A stretch of DNA of 64,000 nt from Oscillospiraceae bacterium (GTDB lineage Bacteria; Bacillota; Clostridia; Oscillospirales; Ruminococcaceae), in NCBI GenBank assembly GCA_022770625.1, contig JALEHK010000037.1, positions 1 to 64,000 of the forward strand, in the 5' to 3' direction. Positions 15,236 through 23,731 of the stretch are shown here, one piece after another. The stretch's first letter is position 1, and every line of letters starts with the position of its first letter. Both the position numbers and the translations under genes were made by a program. The notes under the pieces are model-generated. The model made no database searches and was not told where the DNA came from. It saw only the letters and a list, made by a program, of their open reading frames with translations.

Positions 15236-15311
15236 GGGGGCGTAGCTCAGCTGGGAGAGCGTACGGTTCGCATCCGTAAGGTCGAGAGTTCGATCCTCTT
15301 CGTCTCCACCA
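15236..15311 (+). tRNA. tRNA-Ala (anticodon CGC)
   Basis: Folds as a full 76-base cloverleaf with CCA encoded. Acceptor GGGGGCG/CGTCTCC contains the alanine identity pair G3-U70. The D stem is GCTC/GAGC. The anticodon stem TACGG/CCGTA encloses TTCGCAT, so the anticodon is CGC (reads GCG). The T arm is GAGAG-TTCGATC-CTCTT. Followed directly by a terminator. Confidence 0.95.
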
Positions 15312-15351
15312 AAAACCACCGTGATTCCGATTGGATGACGGTGGTTTTTTT
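15312..15351 (+). terminator. Terminator of the tRNA gene
   Basis: AAACCACCGT pairs with ACGGTGGTTT, followed by further Ts. Confidence 0.85.
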
Positions 15352-15472
15352 ATTTATTCGACTAAAGGAGATCGTAAAGTGATCTATCCCATTGGGCCAT
15401 GAATTGAAATGCAGAATTTTCCCCGCAAGGTGCCGGTAAGCACGGACTTGCAGGGATACTTTTTTCTTGCGG

Positions 15473-15832
15473 TTATTTTTTCTTCAACGCATACTTTTCG
15501 CCCGGCAGGAGCGCAAGCACCCGTTCGGGATTGACGACCCGCGTCAAAAGCTTATTCGGTTCGCCGTTAAAGGGGGTCATCTCCGGCGCATCGACCGTGC
15601 CCCAATGGATGCAGAGCAGATCGGCGTTCGGGTAGGTATTTGCGAGCGTTACCGCGCCCTCAAGCGGCATATCAAATCCTCTCAGCACCGAATCGATCAT
15701 CAGGATCGTTCCGTGAATATTAAGCAGAACGCCCGCTCCGCCCAGCCAGTAAATCGCCGTTTCCTCTCCCGCTTCAAACGCATTCTCTACGATCGGGATC
15801 GTTTTCACGGATAAAAAGCGTCCCAATTTCAA
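15473..15832 (-). pseudogene. Internally deleted MBL-fold hydrolase remnant
   Basis: The 119-codon frame starts like an UlaG-type metallo-beta-lactamase-fold protein (AIYWLGGAGVLLN, then TILMIDSVLRGFDMP). It then jumps to a C-terminal type segment (LANTYPNADLLCIHWG and VNPERVLALLPGEKYAL). The central part that should carry the HxHxDH metal site is missing, roughly 100 or more residues compared with the family. It abuts, on the same strand, fragments of two other genes. Almost certainly non-functional. Confidence 0.65.
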
Positions 15833-15928
15833 TCGTCACCTACGGTGACCCAAAATATTGTCTTAAACTGAAAAGTGTGCTTTATTGTATTTTGCAAAAC
15901 ATAGCCGTTACTTTTTCCAGCAGTTCTG

Positions 15929-16119
15929 TCACCGGCCGTAAACCGGAGAGGTATCGAAATAACTGAATCTGGTTTCAAGAAAAACATCCACCGTCTTTTC
16001 AATGAGCGGAAGGTCAAATTCTCCGTCTTTCCGGTTAGTTTATCTGCCGGCAGAACCACATTCATCGGTACCGTCCGGAAAAGGCTTTTCGATAAAAAAT
16101 TGACCTGCAAAATCGCCAT
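15929..16119 (-). pseudogene. Esterase N-terminus joined to an aldo/keto reductase fragment
   Basis: From ATG 16119 the frame reads MAILQVNFLSKSLFRTVPMN, the typical start of the tributyrin esterase/S-formylglutathione hydrolase-like family. After about 30 codons it loses similarity. In another frame of the same strand, about 16030-15929, the translation is KDGEFDLPLIEKTVDVFLE and then SYFDTSPVYG and a stop. This is the N-terminal region of an aldo/keto reductase with its FDTA-Y motif. So two unrelated gene starts are fused out of frame, next to a third broken gene. A GAGGAG ribosome site before ATG 16119 survives. Confidence 0.65.
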
Positions 16120-16260
16120 AAACTGTTTCTCCTCTTTGGCAACATTAAACGAGTATCGATCATACGATCCTTATGTTTTTATTCTAATCTCTTGAAGATA
16201 AAACAGCAAATACTTATAGTTTATATTAATTCATGCTTTTAAGGCATAAATGCACAGCAA

Positions 16261-16303
16261 AAAATCTCTGCCTTTCGAAACGGCTCCGAAAAGCAGAGAT
16301 TTT
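16261..16303. terminator. Bidirectional terminator after the LysR gene
   Basis: AAAATCTCTGC (16261-16271) pairs with GCAGAGATTTT (16293-16303), with A/T runs outside the stem on both sides. Confidence 0.75.
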
Positions 16304-16334
16304 AGCATTTTTTACGATCGTACCGGTGAAAACA

Positions 16335-17228
16335 TCAGCCCAAGCCTTCGGTCTGCTCACGGATATAGCGGATAAAACCGTTGGCGGCGGGCGAATAGAA
16401 CTGCCCCTTTTTCCAGACAAGCACGCTTCCCGTCTCAAGCGCCGGACGGAGCGGACGCATACAAAGCCCATTCACCTCTCCGCTCTCGATACCCGGAATC
16501 AGACGCCGGAAGCTGAGCGCAACGCCAACACCGCTTTTCGCAAGGGTAAGGGCATTGTTTCCAAGATTGAAGGTCGCGGCGATCGTCAGGCTGTCGTAAA
16601 GAGAACCGAACCAGTGAGCAATCTCCGAATGGACGCTCTCCCGCCGGGTCAGGATCAGCGGATAGGGGGCAAGATCCTGCGGCGTCACAAACTCCTTTTC
16701 GGCAAGCGGTGAGTCCTCACGGAAAAAGGCACAGGTGCTGTCTTTCTGCGGCATACGGATATATTCGTAGGGCGTGACCTCGACCGGCTCGCAGAGCAGG
16801 CCGAAATCGGCGAGTCCCCGATCCATCCGTTCCCGCACTTCATCCGCGGCGGACGTAAAGATATCAAAGCTGACCTGCGGGTAAAGAGCGCGAAAACCGG
16901 CGATCCAGTCGGAAACCTGCCCCATCGCCGCCATCTCCCCGCATCCCATCGCGATCCGTCCGGAAAGCGTCTCGCTGTGGGAAAGATCCTGACGGGTCTG
17001 TTCGGCAAGCCGCAGCATCTCCTGCGCCCGCCGCTTGAGCAGCATCCCGTCCTGTGTCAGCTTAAAGCCCCGCTTGTCCCGCTCAAAAAGCTGGACGCCG
17101 AGATCCTCTTCCAACTGGCTCATCTGGCGGGAAAGGGTGGGCTGAGTCAGGTGGAGAATCTCCGCTGCCCGGGTCACGCCGCCTTCCTGCGCCACCGCAA
17201 GAAAATACCGCAGCACTCTCAGTTCCAT
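16335..17228 (-). CDS. LysR-family transcriptional regulator
   Basis: A 297-residue LTTR. The winged helix-turn-helix occupies residues 1-60 (MELRVLRYFLAVAQEGG, then AAEILHLTQPTLSRQMSQLE). A linker helix and the two-lobed periplasmic-binding-like effector domain follow (strand GRIAMGCGEM, hinge region FGLLCEPVEV). It is encoded 33 bp downstream of an MBL-fold hydrolase on the same strand, so the two are probably co-transcribed from the promoter at 18339-18311. This is unlike the usual divergent LTTR arrangement. Target and effector are unknown. Confidence 0.9.
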   Translation of the reverse strand: MELRVLRYFLAVAQEGGVTRAAEILHLTQPTLSRQMSQLEEDLGVQLFERDKRGFKLTQDGMLLKRRAQEMLRLAEQTRQDLSHSETLSGRIAMGCGEMAAMGQVSDWIAGFRALYPQVSFDIFTSAADEVRERMDRGLADFGLLCEPVEVTPYEYIRMPQKDSTCAFFREDSPLAEKEFVTPQDLAPYPLILTRRESVHSEIAHWFGSLYDSLTIAATFNLGNNALTLAKSGVGVALSFRRLIPGIESGEVNGLCMRPLRPALETGSVLVWKKGQFYSPAANGFIRYIREQTEGLG

Positions 17229-17261
17229 CTTCTGGCCTCCTTCCGTCCGGACCCCTCGGAA

Positions 17262-18260
17262 TTATTTATCCCAGATCCGGTTTAAGTAATAGCAGAACCG
17301 GCAGTCGTTGATCTTCAGTTCCCGGTCAAAAATCCCGTCGGGCGAGAGCTTTCTCGAAAAGCAGAAGCATCCTCTTCCGCCGTTATAGGAAAGATGGCGG
17401 GAAAATCCTGCCGCCGCAAGCGGTACCGAAAGCCCTTCCATATTGGGGCTGCGGCGTTTTTTGACCCGCTTGCCGTCGATCTCATAGACCGACGGACGGG
17501 GATCCTCATACGGCACAAAATACTCTGCGCCTTCATTCGCGTGACCGTCCAGAATATATCTGGCCGTTTTGTAGTAACGATCGACATAGACTGCGTCGTG
17601 GATTCCGTTGCCCGCACAGAGGGTATCATAGGCGTCCCGCACCGACATCCAGCGGGTCAGGTTGCGGAAGGAATGCTCGACCGAGATCCGGCTGTCGAAA
17701 AAGTTTCCGTTCAACTCGTCTCCGCAGAACAGGATCCGCTCTTTCCGGTCAAGGAACTGAAGAGAGCCTTTGCGGTGTTCATCGACCGCCATGACCTCAA
17801 GCGGGCGGCCTTTTAAGTTGATCACATCTCCGTCTTTCAGGAAAACGACCGGATAATCATCAGGAATATCCAACCCGACATAATCGCCGAACGGCTCACA
17901 GCGTCCGGCATAGCTTTCCTCCGACATATAAACAACGTCAAACTGATAATTGTTCATCGTATGGTCGAAATGATTGTGGGTATTCAACAGACGGTATACC
18001 TGCTTACCGGGGACGAGCGTTTTGACAAATTCCTTCAGATTGCCCGCGCCGCAGCCCGAATCGATGACGATCGCTTCATCGTCACCCTCGATCACGTAGC
18101 TATAATCTCCATCACTTAAAACCTGCCAGGTGCCGGGAGCGATCTGTTTGGCTTTATGATACGGCTCATCCATCGGCTGGATATTTCCTTCCAGATCCTC
18201 GATCAGAATATCATGATAGGCGGACATATCCAGTGCGCCCATATCTTTTTTCCATTTCAT
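17262..18260 (-). CDS. MBL-fold metallo-hydrolase
   Basis: A 332-residue metallo-beta-lactamase-fold protein. The metal site THNHFDHTM (HxHxDH, about residue 95) is intact; the later motifs include FCGDELNG (bridging Asp). A C-terminal extension of about 100 residues is Cys- and Arg-rich (GGRGCFCFSRKL, NDCRFCYYL). It could bind metal but matches nothing I recognise. Start ATG 18260 has AAGGAG about 10 bases upstream. The substrate cannot be deduced: family members include thioesterases, lactonases and phosphodiesterases. It forms an operon with the LysR gene downstream. Confidence 0.85.
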   Translation of the reverse strand: MKWKKDMGALDMSAYHDILIEDLEGNIQPMDEPYHKAKQIAPGTWQVLSDGDYSYVIEGDDEAIVIDSGCGAGNLKEFVKTLVPGKQVYRLLNTHNHFDHTMNNYQFDVVYMSEESYAGRCEPFGDYVGLDIPDDYPVVFLKDGDVINLKGRPLEVMAVDEHRKGSLQFLDRKERILFCGDELNGNFFDSRISVEHSFRNLTRWMSVRDAYDTLCAGNGIHDAVYVDRYYKTARYILDGHANEGAEYFVPYEDPRPSVYEIDGKRVKKRRSPNMEGLSVPLAAAGFSRHLSYNGGRGCFCFSRKLSPDGIFDRELKINDCRFCYYLNRIWDK

Positions 18261-18310
18261 CGGTTCTTCGCTCCTTGTATTTATGCAATATGTATATCTT
18301 CTTTGAATAT

Positions 18311-18339
18311 AGTATACCGTATTTGTCCATTTTCCGCAA
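18311..18339 (-). promoter_or_regulatory. Promoter of the MBL hydrolase/LysR operon
   Basis: On the minus strand: TTGCGG (18339-18334), 17 bases, TATACT (18316-18311). Confidence 0.6.
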
Positions 18340-18502
18340 TAGACAGTTTCCATAAAGGAATAAGTTTCTGCCCCTTTTCATTCAGAGCAGAAACTTATTA
18401 AGATGGGTTTGATTATTCAGTTGATCCGAATGAGGAAAACGGGCGCGCAATTCTCGAGCCGCTTATCTCCATCTTCTCTCTTTCCCGGGAGAAAAAAGCG
18501 GC

Positions 18503-19714
18503 TTACTTTTTCTTCAATCCAGAGAAATCGGATTTGACGGCCTTATAAACCTGAAGGCCTTTTTTCTGCCCGAAGCGCCGGATGATGCCGCGGTAAAACT
18601 CCTGCTTTCCTTCCGAAAGAAGGATCGTCTCGGCAACGGCAGAAAGCTGCTCTTTATTGCAGAGCTCGCCAAGCTCCCCTTCCAGCTTCCCGCTCAGCGC
18701 GGCCACCTCGGCGGGATCGGCGCGCCGTTTCGGCTTTTCGTAGGAAGGCTCTTTTTCGGCGTGTTCTTCGGAAACGCTTCCTCTTCTGGGACGGCCACGG
18801 CGTCTGCGGGGACGCTCTTCTTCCGCATTTTCCTCTCTGGAAGCAACATTTAAAATCTCTGCGGGGATATACATTTCCTCTTCCTCTGCATCCAGTTCGG
18901 CTTTACGCATCCGCGCCGCCGCGCTCATCCCGGAGAGTTCATCCTCAGGTTCCTCATTGACTGCATTCAGTTCCTGCTCTTCATCCAGACGCGCCGCCTG
19001 AAGCGCGCCGAGAAGCGCCGCCGTTTCGATGTCGTCCGGCTCCAGAGCCTGCTCTGAAGCCTGCTCTACAGTCTGCTCCGGTTCGCCCGCCTGTTCCAAG
19101 AAACTGCTTTCCTCAGCAGGTTCTCCATCCGGTTCGGACGGCTCTTCCGGCTTTTCTTCCGGTTCAGGGAAAACTTCCTTTGCTTCCACATGAATCGGTT
19201 TTATAGAAGCCAGCGTGTCCTCCGTGCCCATCTCAAATCCATCATAAGCGCCGGAATCTCCGGTCGTGACATCGACATCGACCGCTCCATCCGCCGCCTC
19301 ATCGGACGCTTTCAGCTGTTTCCCGGTAAAGAGACTGTGGGCGACCGAAAGAGCGATATTCGGACGGCGGTATACCACGCAGTCGGTCGGGATATACTGG
19401 CTCGTCCAGAAATCGTACAGGGCATCAAAGCCCGAATCGTTGCTGATGATATAGAGGTGGGAATAAAGTCCGCTCGCCAGAAGATAGCCCAACATCGTCG
19501 AAAGCTGGAAATCGAGCGAATTTTTCCCGCCCCGCCGGATCTGGTAATACTCGACGTTCGCGGCGCAGCTCATGATCTTCTGGTGCATCTCAAACGAGAT
19601 GGTATTGGAGTTGACCGAGTAAAGAATGACGACCTGATCGTCGATTCCAAGGGTATCAATGCCGACAAGTCCTGCCGACTTGACGTTTTCAAAATCAATC
19701 AGAAATGCTCTCAT
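18503..19714 (-). CDS. NYN/PIN-like nuclease domain protein with long acidic linker
   Basis: A 403-residue protein in three parts. Residues 1-140 look like a PIN-like/NYN nuclease fold: MRAFLIDFENVKSAG (first acidic residue), GGKNSLDFQLS and ISNDSGFDALYD supply the acidic cluster expected for metal-dependent RNA cleavage. Residues ~150-330 are low-complexity Glu/Ala/Pro-rich and end in a basic RRRRGRPRRGS patch that contains an AT-hook-like RGRP. A helical C-terminal domain of about 70 residues (LCNKEQLSAVAETILLSEGK, then FYRGIIRRFGQKKG) closes the protein. Start ATG 19714 is preceded by AAGGAT. It lies 19 bp downstream of an HD-domain gene on the same strand, so they share a transcript. Substrate unknown. 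Confidence 0.75.
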   Translation of the reverse strand: MRAFLIDFENVKSAGLVGIDTLGIDDQVVILYSVNSNTISFEMHQKIMSCAANVEYYQIRRGGKNSLDFQLSTMLGYLLASGLYSHLYIISNDSGFDALYDFWTSQYIPTDCVVYRRPNIALSVAHSLFTGKQLKASDEAADGAVDVDVTTGDSGAYDGFEMGTEDTLASIKPIHVEAKEVFPEPEEKPEEPSEPDGEPAEESSFLEQAGEPEQTVEQASEQALEPDDIETAALLGALQAARLDEEQELNAVNEEPEDELSGMSAAARMRKAELDAEEEEMYIPAEILNVASREENAEEERPRRRRGRPRRGSVSEEHAEKEPSYEKPKRRADPAEVAALSGKLEGELGELCNKEQLSAVAETILLSEGKQEFYRGIIRRFGQKKGLQVYKAVKSDFSGLKKK

Positions 19715-19733
19715 ACTTACAATCCTTTTTTGA

Positions 19734-21557
19734 TCATTCAATATTTTCCATCTGCATTCTTTTCTGAAGACGGCGGTAATTTTTCCGGTAAAGGGAGATC
19801 CGCCCTTCACCGGTCAGGAAGTTCAGCTTTTCGTATACCTTCGGGTCGTCCAACAGATCGACGAGATATCCCGCATAGCGGGTATTTCTTCCTGCCCTCA
19901 TCTCTTTGGCCAGTTTTTCAAGGCTGATGCCGGGGGAATAGCTTCTTCCGATGGTATCGGTAGCGGCATCCAGAGAATCGGCTACGCTGATGATATCGGT
20001 CACGACGTTAAAAAGCGGATTTTCCGAGAAATCCTCCGGCAGTTCCGGATAGCCGCGGCTCCGGTCATACCAGTAGTGATGCATCAGCGCTGGCTGTGCA
20101 TACCGGGCAGTTTTTCTGTTGCTTTTAAGGATCAGATAGCTGCTCAGCGGATGCTGCTCGATGATCTCGAATTCCTCCGGAAAGAGTTTTCGTGTATAGA
20201 TCCCGACTGTTGTGATGCAGAGCACCTTTCCAATATCATGAAACAGCCCGGCTCGGTAGACAAAGGTAAACATCCGCTCTCTCCCGCCGCAAGTTTCTTC
20301 CAGTTCCCGAAGCCGATCCGGATCCTTCTGATAAAGTGCGCGCGTAAGATAGTGCGACAGCCGCGCGACCATGACCGAATGGATATAGGTCGGCGTATGT
20401 CGCTTCATAATCAGATCCACCAGCAGTTTATCTGGCGCGGCGCGGCATTTATTCAGAAGTTCATTAAGGATATTGCAGATGCTGTTCAGAAAATAGGATT
20501 CCAGTTTCGGATTCTCAAATCGAAGGCAGTAGCTGAAAAGCGCCTTTTCCGATTTCCGGGTGATCCGGTCTTTCTCTTCGGGAGAAAAATCCGTATCGGA
20601 AATATAGGCTATCACATAAGCCGGGAAACGGATATTTCCCCAGATCCCTTCCCGGGAAAAATCGTTCGGGTCTGCTTTCCGGCAGACGGCAAGCAGATTC
20701 TCAACCAACTGATCCGCGGTTTCCTGACCGGTATGGTACAGCCCGGTATGATGCCGGTAAACGTCCGCGCAGCACATCTTTCTTTGAGGAATGTGCTTAT
20801 CCAGAAAAGCCGTCGAGTCCGCAAGCTGCCGGATGGCCCATGCCTGGCCGTCCTCTTCGCGAAAAGCGCCTACGGCCGTCAGAATATTCTGGTGGATCGC
20901 GAGCCGGTAACGGTCATAGGGAAGATCGGGAAATTTCACCGGAAGCTCGGGATCGTCGAGCTTATGCAGCGTTTCCTGACCAATCCGTATCATCTGTTCA
21001 TAAAATTTCACTGCCGTCAGTCCAAGTATACGGTTCGCATATCCGCGAATCAGAAAGTCCATTGTTTCTGAATCGGTAATCAGCGCTTTCCAATGCTCCA
21101 TATATTCGGTCATCGCAAAAAAGAACGGATTTTCATAGCCGACTTTCGTTCCTTCATAGGCCAGAGACAGCTGCTTTTCTCGCATCCGCTGATAATAGGT
21201 CATTCCGCAGTTATAAAGCTGCCGGATAATCTGCGGGATATTTCCCTGTTTGCGTGCACAGTACAAAACCGTCTCATAAACCTTCTGACTGAGATACAGT
21301 TCATTACAGCCGGCCTTCTTCAGGGCTTCCGCAAACGCTGTGAGTTCCGTAATCTGTTCCTGTGTCAGGTCATCCGGCGTATGCAAAAGCGGCTCGATTT
21401 CCCCGGTCAGCTGGCGCTGATTCTCCCGGCAGAGAAGCTGAATCTGCGCGGAAGTCTTTTTGAGATGCTCGATAAACTCTGCATAATCCATCGGCTCTTT
21501 CGGGAAAAGATTTAAGCTGTTGGTTTCCATGCTTCGCTGAACATAATCATCAAACAT
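19734..21557 (-). CDS. HD-domain (HD-GYP-like) protein, 607 residues
   Basis: The N-terminal ~370 residues are helical with no recognised domain. The C-terminal ~200 residues hold an HD phosphohydrolase: YIHSVMVARLSHY, then GLFHDIGKVLCI (the HD pair), then EQHPLSSYL and HHYWYDRSRGYPEL. The last is a variant of the HHExxDGxGYP motif that gives HD-GYP proteins their name; the usual Asp-Gly is Asp-Arg-Ser here. A later VADSLDAATD also fits the HD-GYP family. HD-GYP enzymes hydrolyse cyclic di-GMP or other cyclic dinucleotides; the altered motif makes that uncertain. GGAGGG precedes ATG 21557. Probably co-transcribed with the NYN/PIN-like gene downstream. Confidence 0.8.
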   Translation of the reverse strand: MFDDYVQRSMETNSLNLFPKEPMDYAEFIEHLKKTSAQIQLLCRENQRQLTGEIEPLLHTPDDLTQEQITELTAFAEALKKAGCNELYLSQKVYETVLYCARKQGNIPQIIRQLYNCGMTYYQRMREKQLSLAYEGTKVGYENPFFFAMTEYMEHWKALITDSETMDFLIRGYANRILGLTAVKFYEQMIRIGQETLHKLDDPELPVKFPDLPYDRYRLAIHQNILTAVGAFREEDGQAWAIRQLADSTAFLDKHIPQRKMCCADVYRHHTGLYHTGQETADQLVENLLAVCRKADPNDFSREGIWGNIRFPAYVIAYISDTDFSPEEKDRITRKSEKALFSYCLRFENPKLESYFLNSICNILNELLNKCRAAPDKLLVDLIMKRHTPTYIHSVMVARLSHYLTRALYQKDPDRLRELEETCGGRERMFTFVYRAGLFHDIGKVLCITTVGIYTRKLFPEEFEIIEQHPLSSYLILKSNRKTARYAQPALMHHYWYDRSRGYPELPEDFSENPLFNVVTDIISVADSLDAATDTIGRSYSPGISLEKLAKEMRAGRNTRYAGYLVDLLDDPKVYEKLNFLTGEGRISLYRKNYRRLQKRMQMENIE

Positions 21558-21657
21558 ACATCTTTTCCCTCCGATTCTGTCTGGATCTTTGAGTGTGCAT
21601 AGGGTGCCGACTGCTTAAAAAAAGCTGTTTTCATCATCGACATATACTACCGCGTTA

Positions 21658-21687
21658 ATTATACCACTTTTTCAGACCGAGTGTCTA
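21658..21687 (-). promoter_or_regulatory. Promoter of the HD/NYN operon
   Basis: On the minus strand: TAGACA (21687-21682), 18 bases, TATAAT (21663-21658) preceded by TGG (extended -10). Confidence 0.6.
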
Positions 21688-21811
21688 TAAGAATTGTGAT
21701 TTTCTTTGATCCGAAAAAGGTAACTTTCTTTTTTATCAGAAAACGCAGACCGGATTTTTTACAAAAAAATGATTACTTTTGTCACTCTTCGGAGCGCTTT
21801 ATACCAAACGG

Positions 21812-21841
21812 TTGACAAGATTTCCGCCAAAATGCTATAAT
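21812..21841 (+). promoter_or_regulatory. Promoter of the GH3 gene
   Basis: TTGACA (21812-21817), 18 bases, TATAAT (21836-21841). The intergenic stretch 21558-21896 holds this promoter and the divergent HD/NYN promoter; nothing else was seen. Confidence 0.8.
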
Positions 21842-21896
21842 ATAGCCAACGAAATTATTTTGCCTGCTATCGAATATCAGAAAGGATGTTTTATCA

Positions 21897-23615
21897 ATGA
21901 GCTTACGCGTAGATCTGCGTGCAAAACCCTTCTATCTGGACGATGAACAGATCGCCTGGGTCGAAGATACCCTTTCCAAGATGAGCCTCGATGATAAAAT
22001 CGGCCAGCTCTTCCTCTTCAACAGCCCCGCAGTCGAGACGGCTGAAGAGACGATCGAACGTCTGAATAAGATCGGTCTCCGCCCCAACGGCTTCCTGCTG
22101 CGCGGCGCCGCTTCCAAAGAGATCCGCGAAAAGATCAAAGGCTTCCAGGATTATTATGAGATCCCCGTATTCATCGCGGGCGACCTTGACCGCGGCGCTT
22201 CCAACATGATCCAGGACGGTACCGCCTGCGGTCATCAGATGGAGATCGGCGCGACCGGCGATCCCGAGTTAGCTTACAAGACTGGCCTGATCTGCGCGAA
22301 AGAGTGCGCGGCAGTCGGCACCAACTGGAACTTCGGCCCGGTCATCGATATCGACTTTAACCCCCTCAACCCGATCACCAACGTTCGTTCCTTCGGTTCC
22401 AACCCCGATAACGTTCTGAAGTTTGCCCGCCGCATTGCACAGGGTATGCGCGACGGCGGCCTGATCCCCTGCATCAAGCACTGGCCCGGCGACGGCGTAG
22501 ACGGACGCGACCAGCACTTCCTCGCTTCGGTCAACTCGCTGAGCATGGAAGAATGGGATGCGACCTACGGCAAGGTTTACCAGGGCATGATCGACGACGG
22601 TATGGAGACACTGATGAGTGCCCATATCCTCCTTCCCTCCTACGCCCGCTTCTATAACCCCGATGTCAAGGACGAGGATATCCTCCCCGGCTCGCTCAAC
22701 GGCGACCTGCACAACAAGCTGCTCCGCGGAAAGATGGGCTTCAACGGCCTGATTGTTACCGACGCAACCACCATGGGCGGCTTTACCGAAGTCATCCCGC
22801 GGTCGAAAGCGGTTCCGCTCTCGATTGCCAATGGCGCAGATATCTTCCTCTTCTCCCGCGATATGGCAGAGGACTTCGCGTACATGAAACAGGGTATCGA
22901 AGACGGCGTTCTGACGCTCGAGAGACTGGACGATGCGCTGACCCGCGTTCTCGGCCTGAAAGCCAAGATGCATCTCCATACCAAGAAAGCAAACGGCACC
23001 CTCGTTCCTCCTGTCGAAGCGCTTGAAATCTTTGAAAAGGGCGAAGGCCGCGCACTGGCTAAAGAGATCGCCGACAAGGGCATCACACTGGTCAAGGATA
23101 CCCAGAAACTGCTCCCGCTCAACCCTGAGAAGCAGAAGAACATCTATATGGTCGTCATCGGCGATAAGCCCGGCTATCATAACGCCCGCGGCGATTACGC
23201 GCCCCTGTTTGTCCAGAAGCTGGAAGAAAAGGGCTTTAACGTAACCGTATACGACGAAGAGGATCAGAACGCCGCGATCGGAAAGATGCCGATCGAAGAG
23301 TTTAAGAAGAAATATGACGTTATCCTCTATTTCTGCAACATCGAGACCAGCGGTTCCGATTCCGCTGCCCGCATCACCTGGCCCGGCAAGCGCGCGACCG
23401 TTCCTCAGATGATCCACGACGTTCCCACGATGATGGTTTCGATCGACAATCCCTATCATTTGCTCGATGCTCCCCGTATCCCCACCTACATCAACGCGTA
23501 TACCTCTGAGGATATCGTTGTTGAGACGCTGGCGGAAAAGATCGCGGGCGAGTCCACCTTCAAGGGCGTTTCCCCTGTCGATGCATTTGTCGGTCTGTTC
23601 AACTCGAACAAATAA
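21897..23615 (+). CDS. Glycoside hydrolase family 3, beta-N-acetylhexosaminidase-like
   Basis: A 572-residue cytoplasmic enzyme (no signal peptide). The GH3 TIM barrel shows GDLDRG, NFGPVIDIDFNP, then KHWPGDGVDGRDQH (residues 194-207), whose D-x-H pair is the general acid/base dyad of the NagZ/NagA-type subgroup. The nucleophile Asp is about residue 289 in GLIVTDATTMGG. A C-terminal alpha/beta domain of about 200 residues follows, longer than in minimal NagZ. Members remove terminal GlcNAc from muropeptides or chitooligosaccharides, some by phosphorolysis. AAAGGATG precedes ATG 21897. Monocistronic, with highly expressed codon style. Activity on GlcNAc rather than glucose is inferred from the D-x-H motif. 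Confidence 0.85.
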   Translation: MSLRVDLRAKPFYLDDEQIAWVEDTLSKMSLDDKIGQLFLFNSPAVETAEETIERLNKIGLRPNGFLLRGAASKEIREKIKGFQDYYEIPVFIAGDLDRGASNMIQDGTACGHQMEIGATGDPELAYKTGLICAKECAAVGTNWNFGPVIDIDFNPLNPITNVRSFGSNPDNVLKFARRIAQGMRDGGLIPCIKHWPGDGVDGRDQHFLASVNSLSMEEWDATYGKVYQGMIDDGMETLMSAHILLPSYARFYNPDVKDEDILPGSLNGDLHNKLLRGKMGFNGLIVTDATTMGGFTEVIPRSKAVPLSIANGADIFLFSRDMAEDFAYMKQGIEDGVLTLERLDDALTRVLGLKAKMHLHTKKANGTLVPPVEALEIFEKGEGRALAKEIADKGITLVKDTQKLLPLNPEKQKNIYMVVIGDKPGYHNARGDYAPLFVQKLEEKGFNVTVYDEEDQNAAIGKMPIEEFKKKYDVILYFCNIETSGSDSAARITWPGKRATVPQMIHDVPTMMVSIDNPYHLLDAPRIPTYINAYTSEDIVVETLAEKIAGESTFKGVSPVDAFVGLFNSNK

Positions 23616-23649
23616 TTCCGGCGTTTCCGCCTGAATTTCCTGAAAACAG

Positions 23650-23696
23650 ATCAGCCCCTCTCACCGAAAGGCTTCGATGAAAGGGGCTGATTTTTT
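23650..23696 (+). terminator. GH3 terminator
   Basis: ATCAGCCCCT pairs with AGGGGCTGAT, followed by six Ts. Confidence 0.85.
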
Positions 23697-23731
23697 ATTT
23701 GCGTATTTGCGGCCGATAGACCGTTAGACCG

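Noticed and set aside
18457..18504. Hairpin AGCCGCTT/AAGCGGCT as terminator of the NYN gene
   Set aside because: It overlaps the stop codon and has no T run on the minus strand, so a terminator role for that gene is doubtful.
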